Shown here piece after piece: positions 23,640 through 33,800 of a DNA stretch of 64,000 nucleotides. Within the stretch, counting starts at the first letter, position 1, and each line of letters opens with the position of its first letter. The notes under the pieces are model-generated. The model was given only the letters and a program-made list of their open reading frames with translations, did no database searches and was not told the DNA's origin. The DNA comes from Dysidea avara (lineage: Eukaryota > Porifera > Demospongiae > Dictyoceratida > Dysideidae). The position numbers and the translations under genes were made by a program. The stretch spans positions 29,636,973 to 29,700,972 of the forward strand of contig NC_089273.1 in the NCBI RefSeq assembly GCF_963678975.1, in the 5' to 3' direction.

Positions 23640-26310
23640 CCTGTAGAGAATTAAACTCAGTTATAAGCCATTGTGATACAGAACTAAACTATAATAAAGT
23701 CACCTGTAGAGACACAAATCACCTTGTACAGAGACCAGCTATATAGAAGCAAGTCATCCTGTAGAGAGATCAGCTGGAAACAAATCACCTTGTAGAAACA
23801 AAGAGAGATTAGCTATAAACAAATCACCCTGTAGGAAGATCAGCTAGAAACAAGTTACCCTTTAGAGAGTTCAGTAGAAACAAGTTGCCCTGTAGAGAGA
23901 TCAGCTATAAACAATTCACACAGTAGAGATATCAGCTAGAAACAAATCTCATGCAGTTGAGAGATCAGCTAGAAAAAAATCACTCTGTAGAGAGAGTTCA
24001 TGCAGCTATAAGCAAGTAATGTGGTAATAAAATAAAAAGAAAAAAACTATTTTTTTTTTTAAGTTGAAAGAAATTAGCATTTTTCACCCTTTGAAGAGAA
24101 ACTCAACTTTGCTCCATACACTGTATGCTGTATTAGAGCATGTTAAGTTTTAAAATTCTTCCAGACATTGAACAGGTCTGATAATTTCTATGATGCACCA
24201 ACATATAGAACAAAGTAATGTGGAAAAGATATAAGTTGTTCAATCTTTACAAGCTGTACTTGCTCCATACACTGTATACTAAAGTTATTAAAATACTCCT
24301 GGACACTAACAAGGTCTGTAATTAATATACAAAACAAAGTAATGTAAGAAAGAAGTCAGAGTAGTTCACTCTTTATAAGCTTAGCTTTGCTGATTAACTT
24401 TGCTCCATAACTTGTATGCACTTTTTAGAGCATGTTAATTTTTAAAATACTGCCAGGTCTGATGTTTGCTAATATGCCATGAAGAGAGATCAGCTAGAAA
24501 CAAATCGCCCTATGGAGAGATCATCAGCCAGAAATCACTCTGTAGAGAGATCAGCTTAATCAAGTCACCCACTAAGAGTTCAACTACATTTCAAGTCATC
24601 CTGTAGAGAGTTCAGCTAGAAACAGGTCACAGACCAGATCACCCTATAGAGAGTTCAGCTAGAAACAAGATACCTTGTAGAGAGATCAGCTACGTAATCA
24701 TCCTGTAGAGAGATTAACTGGACACAAATCACCTTGTAGAGCTAGTCACCCTGTGGAAAAATCAACTAAAAACAAAGAGAGATTTGCTATAAACAAATCA
24801 CCCTGTAGAAAGATCAGTTAGAAACAAATCACTTGGTAGAGGGATCAGCTAGAAACAAGTCACCCTGTAGAGAGATCAGCTAGAAAACAAATTACCTTGC
24901 AGGGTGTTCAGCTACATTTCAAGTCACCCTATAGAGAGTTCAGTAGAAGCAAGCTTCCCTGTAGAGAGATAAGATAGAAACAAGTCACTGTGTATGGAGA
25001 GTTCATGCAGCTATAAGCAAGTCGCCATGGAGAGAGATCAGCTGGAAACAAATTGCCCTGCAGAGATAAGTTAGAAATAAATCACCCTATAGAGAGATCA
25101 GCTTGATCAAGTCACCCAGTAGAGAGTTCAGCTACATTTCAAGTCACCCTGTAGAGAGTTCAACTACATTTCAAGTCACCCTGTAGAGAGTTCAACTAGA
25201 GACCAGGTCACCTTGTAGAGATTTCAGCTAGAAATAAATAACCTTGCCAAGAGATCAACTAGAAACAAGTTTCAGCTGGAAACATGTCACCCTGTAGAAG
25301 GATCAATTAGAAACAATTCACTCTATAGAAACTTCAGCCAGAGTTTTTCAGCTAGAAACAAGCCACTCTGTGGAGAGATCAGCTATAAAAAATTCTCTCA
25401 GTAGAGAGATCAGCTACATAGAAACAAGTTACCCTGTAGAGAGTTCAGCTAGAAGAAGTTACATTGTAGAGAGTTCAGCTACAAAGAAACTACCATGTAG
25501 AGAGTTCAGCTGCAAACAAATTGCCCTGTAGAGAATTCAGCTACAAACAAATCACCCAGTAGAGAGTTCAGCTAGAAAAAAGTTACCCTGTAGAGAGTTC
25601 AGCTAGAAGAAGTTACATTGTAGAGAGTTCAGCTACAAAGAAACTACCATGTAGAGAGTTCAGCTGCAAACAAATTGCCCTGTAGAGACAACCAAATCAC
25701 CCTGTAGAAAGATCAGCCAGAAGAAGTTACCTTGTAGAGAGTTCAGCTAGAAACAAATCACCCTGTAGAGGATTCAACTACAAACAAGTCACCCTGTAGA
25801 GAGTTCAGCTAGAAGAAGGTACATTGTAGAGAGTTCAGCTACAAAGAAACCACCATGTAGAGAGTTCAGCTGCAAACAAATTTCCCTGTAGAGAATTCAG
25901 CTACAAACAAATCACCCTGTAGAAAGATCAGCTAGAAGAAGTTACCTTGTAGAGAGTTCAGCTAGAAACAAATCACCCTGCAGAGAGTTCGGCTAGAAAC
26001 AAGTCACCCTGTAGAGAGATCAGCTAGAAACAAGCCACCCGTAGAGAGTTCAGCTAGAAGAAGTTACGTTGTAGAGAGTTCAGCAGTTTAGCTGCAAACA
26101 AATCGCCCTGTAGAGAATTCAGCTACAAACAAATCACCCTGTAGAAAGATCAGCTAGAAGAAGTTACCTTGTAGAGAGTTCAGCTACAAACAAATCACCC
26201 TGTAGAGAGTTCAGCTACAAACAAGTCATCCGGTAGAGAGATCAGCTAGAAGGATCACCTTGCAGAGAGGTCAGCTACAAAGAAATCACCCTGCTTCATC
26301 TTTTCTTCTT
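23640..26310. repeat. Satellite array, unit about 31 bp, with higher-order units
   Basis: Dozens of units with the pattern GTAGAGAG(A/T)TCAGCTA, then A(G/C)AAACAA(A/G)TCACCCT. A compound block with AGAAGAAGTTACATTGTAGA, then ACAAAGAAACTACCATGTAG, then GCAAACAAATTGCCCTGTAG recurs near 25,446, 25,607, 25,806 and 26,055. The array is interrupted at about 24,010-24,480. Non-coding. Confidence 0.93.
24105..24480. repeat. Second tandem repeat inside the satellite, unit about 145 bp
   Basis: Three units beginning ACTTTGCTCCATACACTGTA near 24,108, 24,259 and 24,399, each followed by ATTAAAATACT-like and AGGTCTG motifs. Confidence 0.65.
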
Positions 26311-26397
26311 CCTGTAGTAAAGAAAAAATGACAGGTAAAAAGCCCTAAAGCCAGCCATAGGCCGGCTTTGGGGTATACAAATACAAAAAGAAGTGAA

Positions 26398-26725
26398 ATC
26401 TAATCCAAAACAGCCAAGCTGTAAAAAAAGAGTGCGGCCCTGAGAAAGGCTATGGTGAAAAAAGATGTGAAATCCAAGGTGGCGGCCAAGAAATGGCTGT
26501 AATGGTAGGTTAATGGTAAAAATTTTAATAACAACAATTCAGGTGAATTTGGTGCCGCTTGGTCTTGGCACAAAATTCACCTGAATTGTCGTTATTAAAA
26601 TTTTTACCATTAACCTACCATCACAGCCATTTCTTGGCCGCCACCTTGGATTTCACATCTTTTTTCACCATAACCTTTCTCAGGGCCGCACTCTTTTTTT
26701 ACAGCTTGGCTGTTTTGGATTAGAT
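26398..26725. mobile_element. Foldback element with arms of about 157 bp
   Basis: The left arm from ATCTAATCCAAAACAGCC and the right arm ending GGCTGTTTTGGATTAGAT are nearly perfect inverted copies meeting near 26,562. Arms carry GTGGCGGCCAAGAAATGG. No coding. The element sits between the satellite and the 3' end of the CARD/Death gene. Confidence 0.9.
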
Positions 26726-26774
26726 ATATATATATATAGCTACAACTTATTTCACTTATACATATGTGAAGGAC

Positions 26775-26952
26775 TTCATTGTACTTCAAAGTACTTTAAG
26801 TACCTTAAGTACATCACTTAGAACTTAAGTATAAGTACAAGTACATTACATTACATTTGTACAAAAAGTATTTAAGTATAAGTACAAGTACTCAAGAAGG
26901 TGTACTTAAGTGTCCTTAAGTACAAGTAGCAAAGTACTTCGCCCCATGCCTG
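26775..26952. repeat. Repeat of AAGTACTTAAGTA motifs, possible transposon end
   Basis: Many variants of TACTTAAGTACAAGTAC, ending in CGCCCCATGCCTG. Such stretches are common in sub-terminal parts of hAT-type elements in animals; here only one end is visible. Confidence 0.4.
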
Positions 26953-27518
26953 GTGCTGATTAGTTGGCACGGTTTCGTGCTGCTTTGCTGTGTATGTTCT
27001 TTGTACTAAGCTATTTCATTGTACGAACACGGATATACTGGCCTGTATGCCAAGCTTGTTACAATAGTGAGATTGGTTGCTCAGGGCACTTTACACCTGT
27101 GATGCTGACCAACCTGTCTCATGTACACAAGTTACCATTAAGCCATTGTTTGATCAAACTGCCAGAATTGCAATATCTTGCTCATACAGACAGAATTTTC
27201 AGTGCTCACTGCTCACTCCTCAGATTTGTGGGATCTAATTAAGTATTGATGTATGTGTGTGTTTTGTTTCTTGTGTGTGTGTGTGTGTGTGTTTGTCTTG
27301 CCAGGGCTCCAGATGCTTTAAAGTTTGTTACCCCTGTATCTAGATTGCTTATTTATTTCCTGTACACTTGTCTTAAATCATATAAGATGTATAAATCATT
27401 TAATTAAATCAGTTGTTTCAGAATACAGGTATCAGTGTCTACAAAGCAAGCCATTCAAACATAGCTGTAAATTCATATAAATGTAGCTACTTGTATACAT
27501 TCAATACTTTTGACTTAG

Positions 27519-27524
27519 TTTATT
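27519..27524 (-). terminator. Polyadenylation signal AATAAA of the CARD/Death gene
   Basis: A canonical AATAAA on the minus strand lies 25 nt past the TGA stop, implying a very short 3' UTR. In an AT-rich genome a chance match is possible. Confidence 0.45.
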
Positions 27525-27548
27525 ATATTAATTGTAATAAAGCTACAA

Positions 27549-27838
27549 TCATCTCTTTGATAAAAGGGATTTCTCCAAGCGATCAGCCAAGTTTTTGTAA
27601 CCAGCTTCTCTCAAAGATGTCAAAACATTTTGCCAGGATACATCACCACTTTTCAAGTATTCCCGGATCATCCGACTGCGACATTTTTTAACATCACCAT
27701 TGCATGAACTTTCTATCTGCTCAATTTTTGACCCATCTTTGTCATTTAAGAGATATGCACCCACTGTCTCCCACTCAGCAACAGATTCTAATTCCTTCAG
27801 TAGTGCAGGGAATTCTGGCTCTACAGTAAATTTATTCA
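27549..27838 (-). CDS. Exon 6: C-terminal Death domain
   Basis: Encodes residues 177-271 and a TGA stop. The sequence has Death-domain features: an early helix (FPALLKELESVAEWETVGAY), a central helix with IEQIESSCNGDVKKCRSRMI, then SWQNVLTSLREAGYKNLADR, where the W-x-x-L-x-x-x-L-R-x-A/x-x-x-x-L-A pattern is the classic Death-domain helix 5/6 signature. The acceptor is tacattttcag. About 95 residues is the normal size of the family. Death domains mediate homotypic helix-bundle assembly in apoptosis and innate signalling; the partner here is unknown. Confidence 0.85.
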
Positions 27839-30800
27839 CTGAAAATGTATCACATTATTTTACTAGACTTACTAGATGATAATATTTTATCAGTTAATAG
27901 GACACTTTTTGAAGTACTAGGAGCATCAAAGTTACTGCCAGCAGCACCTTTTGTAAATAATTATTATACGTACATAAACCAGTAATTTACAGAGGACACT
28001 TGCGTATAATAAGTTGTCACTTTCACAAAGTCAATATTCACACAGATCAAAACAAACTAATACATAAGGCAGCCATGATACTCACACTTACCAGATCTTT
28101 TTCTTTTTTTTAAAAACTTCTTTCTTGTATCAGGGTCTTCATCTGCGGTAAAATTAAATGTAAATAGCAGAACATTTAAAAGCTGCAATGTAACAATGTA
28201 TTGTGGTATCAATTTCATAGTGTAATAAATCATATATGCATTTATTTACTGTTTTGTATGCTACTTTATGTATTCATATGGTAGGATCAAAATATTAAAG
28301 AGTGCTTTATTAGCCATATGGTGTTCTTTATGACTAACAATGCTGTACAGCTATGAAAAGTATGCTAATTCACTTACATGTACAAAAGCAATACCTAACT
28401 TGTCTGATATCATGTTGCATTTTAAATTGCTAAAACTAGCAAAACTAATTCTATTTGCTAGTTCTATGACTTGAAACGGATATTATGGGCAGTTTTTAAT
28501 GGTCTGATGGTGAAGAACTGAAGCAGCTTGAGACCACTCAGGACTCACAAAATGCTAGTGTATTTCTATCTGTAAAAGAAACAGCACTAGGGAATTGGGG
28601 TGTCTTATGACTAATACAGTACTCATCTTAACTTTGTGCTGTATTAGTCCCTCAGTTCTCCCCTAGCTCGTGCTGTGCTTTTGTACACATACAAGTTGGT
28701 GTTGTACGTATCAAATAATTATACAGTACACTGTCTTGTATGCACAGTCTGCCAAATATTTATGCATAAAGTCACAGCACTCGGCTTCACCTTGTGCTGT
28801 ACCATAATTCACTTTATTTTCGTGCAAAAAAATTTGTGTGTAAAAAAATATTTCATATGATTTACATGAATGACTGCCCTTTTAGAGTAGTTTGATCTTG
28901 TATAAATATTTTCATGCAAGAAATTTTCCAATTTTGCATATGAAAATTATTTTACAACAAAAAAAAGCAAATTGCAGTATTAGCCTCTCGACATGTCTCC
29001 TCATGCTGTATTTTCTGTACACACACATGGCAGTGCTTTAACTATAACTTAAATGTTTACAGCCATGCAAAAACTATGTAGCGTAAGCGATCGATTGTCG
29101 ACCGCTTTTCAATTATATTCCACCAAGCCAACACCATTCAACGCACGCCAAAGCTTATTAGTTTAGCAACATCTTAAGTACAAGCAGATTCCGTGTATGT
29201 ACTTAACTAACCCTCAGTGCGTGTTAAGAAGAAGTAAAGACAATTCCCTTTTCGTCCCATCCATATCGTAAGTCGACCATATGTATTCTAACTCGACTGC
29301 AATACATTCTTCAATATCTTAAAGTCGACCACCCTCGGTTTTTCCCTTTGCCATGGTAATTAAATTACGGAGGAGAATAGTAATGTATACTATCGGATGC
29401 CACAATTGTAAGGTTAATATCCATATATGGTAATGTTTATACGATGCCACGGTAACACTGTATTCTATAATTTTCGTATAATGCGAGTGAAATGGAGGAC
29501 AAAGAAGACTTGTTTAGTGTTTTAGCTGACCCAAGTATTATTGCTTGATACAATTTCTTTACTTTCGCATCCAGAGTGTGATTTCAGGTTCATTCTGAGT
29601 GTTGTTGCCTTCTCGGTCGCCATTTGCCTTATTTGGATATACGGGTATTCCTGAGGGCTTGTCACACTTTTTGGGTTTCTTCTTGGAGCACTTCTCACCA
29701 ACTATCCTTACCGTAGTAATTATCCAGACAATTTCTTTTAATTCCAGTATTCGACTTTAGATACACCTGTGGTCGACATAAGATACCAGTCGACATTCGA
29801 TCGCTTACGCTATGTGGTTTGTGTGTGTTTCATATTTCATGACTCATACATTTCCATGCCATTATGCTATGGTCCAATAACATACTAAACACTTATTAGA
29901 CCCTTTTCATGTTTACTTAGACCCTTTCATGTTTACTTAGACCCTTTTCATGTTTATTACGCGCACCCGGACTGATAGCGTTGGCAACGCATCGCCACCT
30001 GAAAATTAATTTTAAACCCGTAACTGTTGTTACGGGTGCAGTAATGGCTTGTTTCTACTAATGAACGCTACATTTCTCTGTTACAAGCAGCTGTCAACAA
30101 TGTTAAGGTACAACAACTACATAAAGGGTCTAAATAACTTAGACTTCAGACCACAGGGGTCTAAGTAATTTAGTAACCCTCAGGCCCTGTAGTAGCGCCT
30201 TCGCTTCGCTCAGGCGCCACGACACAGGGCCATCGGGTTACTAAATTACTTAGACCCCTGTGGTCTGAAGTCTAACTATTACATAGACTTCACAAGTTTT
30301 ATTCTATATATAGGACATGTGGGAACAAACTACACCCCATCACCTAACATGTCATATCTCAGTATTGGGATGGAATATTTTCATTCTGCATTCATCAGTA
30401 TGTACATCAAGACTCACGGTGGTGAGTCCACAGCCAAGGAAAGTAGGGCACCTCAGTTATTTACATGAACGACTAACTCGAATAAAACACATACCTAAAA
30501 CCATTAAAATTATTATTTTGTAAAAAAAATAATAATAATAACCTTGCGATGCAACAAAACCTTTGGTATATTGTTATAATTATAATAAGCGTATTACTAA
30601 GTAAGTAATCCCTGTTATGTTTTAGTAACACAGCATGAAATTTTGCTGAAAATGTTGAATCCTTCTCCTTTGCATACTTGTTAGTGCAAGCCACTTGACT
30701 CATATCTTAGACTGTGATAGTTTCATAGCCTCGGATTTACTATCTCAAGTTCTTTGGCTAGTTAAGTTTCTTCAGTACAAATCTTGGAACTCCACCTCTC

Positions 30801-33800
30801 TTGCAAGAGCCACCATTAGTGATTTTCTCAAAGTTTGATTCATTCACTCTTGTGCTTCATGGAACAATCTTTGATACGTAATTAAACATATGGAGTAGGT
30901 TTGCTCGATTATGACCTGCTGTTTTTCTGGGAAGTGGTGAGTTAATTTCCATAAGTGTGTTCATAGGATAATAACGTCGCCTATGCTAATTGCTGATTAA
31001 TTTTGCAGTGTTTTAGAACTCTATCATAAATTTAAGACACCTCTACTTACAGTAGCATCAATTTACAGTCGGTGAATTCGGTGCAAATTTGGATGTAAGC
31101 GTCAACGCTCAGTGAACATGATCAGTATGGTGAGCTTAATGAACTTGCTATCACGTGCTATTCTTGCAAGTGTTAGTTATTCACTTGTTATTTATGGCTC
31201 TGAAGTAGCAGTAACACACCCCACAATAGAGCTTTGTTTGTGCATTTCAAGGGACAATCCAGTACACATTCTCACCTGCCGGAAATGTCCTTTACTCAAT
31301 CTGTTCACTGATGGTTTTTCTATAGAAGCCATAGCCTATTGAGGTTGGAACACCAAAATGTACCTGCCTACTTGTACCAAACTACAATCTTTGGTTGTGC
31401 CACTTCATGTCCCAAGCTATGGTGCAATACACACAATAACTCTGGAAGCTTTTGTGATAACCAAAGATGGCTTGTATGAAACTATTAGCTTTATGCAATA
31501 CTTTTTTTGTCTTGCTCAGTAATGAATATGTGTGATATCCTAATACAAAAACAGCCTTGTGCTGTAACAAAGGGCACTGCCAAGCACAATAGGATCAATC
31601 AAACAAGTTTATTCAACATGACTGGTAAGAACGAGGACTGATATCAAGTTGCGGCCAAGTAAATGCAGTATTATACCTATTCTCTTTGTATCTAGCTATA
31701 GCTATATAATAAAACTAGAGCAACTATTATTAAATTGTCATTTAATTGGCTGCTTTTTTTGTAGTGTGTGATTTTAAAAAGCAGCCAAATAACAATTTAA
31801 TAACAGTTGCTTGTGTATTTGCTCTAGTTTTGTGATAAGTGACCATCTCAACAAAGAACCGTCTAGTTCACACAACTTCCGAATTTCTTTATTTTCTCAA
31901 CATTATCTGCATAGTCCAAGGAATGGTTTACCAAAATTTCGATCAATTATGGTGAGTAGTTTTGAAATTACGATAGAAAGTAGAAAAAGCAAGGAAATTG
32001 ATTTGTACAGTGACTATACTAAAAATAAACTACAGGAGCTTACATTAGCAGCCATAACTTCCGTTTGGATTAGTCTACAAAGTTGGGATTTGGCTTACAG
32101 CATCACCATAGATTGGCAGATCAGCCAAGGTATATTTTTAGCCTTGCAGTATTTGCGCATAGGCGTATTAAGGCGGTTTTATTGAAGATATGGCAATGAT
32201 TTTGTTTACGCCTATCGCATCATAAACAAACGCACATGACATGCAAACCATTGGAGCTATACAGAAATGAAACAAAGATTTTCAAACTCCCCATGAGTAT
32301 GCAAATAAGACATATAATAGGTTTAATCAATTTAAACACTTCCTTTCCTGAGTAATGGCACAATTAAAACTTGTGTAAAATTTTCTTTGTAGCACGTATA
32401 ACTTCATCTATTTTTTACAAAATCTTGTTTTCTCAATACGCATGCTTGTGTGAACTAGATGGGTTTTCACTGAGACAGTCACATATAGCTATAGCTAGAT
32501 ACAAAGAAAATGGGTAATACTGCATTTACTTGGCTGCAACTTGATATCAGTCCTTGTTCTTACCAGTCGTGTTGAATAAGCTTGTTTGGTTGATCCTACT
32601 TTGCTTGGCAGCACCCTTCTTTTACAGCCCCAATGATAATTTTGTTTTAAGTTGTAATTACCTTACATACTTGCAAAAATTATGTACCTTACTTTATTAC
32701 TAGTTACTTTTATTTTACAGTACTATGTATGTACCTCTAACGTATTACTTTGGCTGGTAGTAACAAGTTATAAACAGTATTGACCCCATCACTCCATATA
32801 GCTATATACCTGTTTGCTTAAAACTAAATATGTATGCTAGTGGTGAACCCAAAATGTAGATATTGGTGTACACATAAGTATTTAGCAAAGTGGGTCACAT
32901 CTAGGTAAAATCAGGGTCTGACTCAAATTGCTATATTGCATAAATTGCGTAGGTTAGTGGGTTATTCGGGCAAGCACCATCAACCCAGTTTCAATGCTGG
33001 CAAACACCTGCAGTTGTATAATATAATAAATAGTTTATTAGGTGTGTAAGTAAACTGTATGTACAACAATCATATATACTTACTAGGACTATCAGATTTC
33101 GATATTTTTCTTTTCCTTGGTTCTCTTTCTACAGAAATTGAAGCGCAAAATTATGTACATATGTGTATGAAATATATCAAGTTAAGCTTTAATTAGATCA
33201 AAGCAAAAATATTTTCTTAATTTACAATATTAGGTACATAGATCAATGTAACGTGATTATGATCAAACTGTTATATTGTACAAATAAATGTGTTAGATGA
33301 ATAGATGTATATTATGTTGTTGAATCTGAATAGGTTACGTATGAATATGGATCTTATAAATATAAATAGTTTAAAATATTGTGATAAAGGATTGATTGAT
33401 TGATTGAGAGGCTTGCACCAATTATGCCAGCATTATTTCAAGCATAATAGGCTGACAAAAGCATCAAGCATAATTCCAGCATAATAGGACAATTTTCAAG
33501 ATTTTTAATTAAATGTGCAATATGCATGCCAAAAATGCAGCAAAACGTGAGTACGTTACACTTTGATGCTGCATTTCATACCAAGAAATTGTATGATGCT
33601 ATTACTTGACTGTTTCTTTGGCTGATTATTCACCCTTCGTGGAAATAAGATTGAGATACTCTAATAAAGCAGTCACTTACTCTAATACAACAGTCATCAG
33701 TAAAGGCTGATATACTCTAATAAAACAGCCAACTCTAGAGCATAATCTTGATTATTGGGAGCTAGCATACTTTTAACCATAATAGGCTGGATTTTTGAGC

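Larger units (their letters stand above)
31557..32631. mobile_element. Composite TIR element with arms of about 150 bp
   Basis: Left arm 31,557-31,712 (GCACTGCCAAGCACAATAGG...ATATCAAGTTGCGGCC) is mirrored by the right arm 32,484-32,631. Between the arms lie a small palindrome (31,713-31,830) and a family-T element (31,832-32,485), so at least two insertions are nested. Lies in intron 3 of the CARD/Death gene. Confidence 0.75.

Noticed and set aside
23640-26310. CRISPR-like alternation of repeat and spacer
   Set aside because: The units vary continuously with no constant repeat and unique spacers, and the genome is eukaryotic; this is a satellite.
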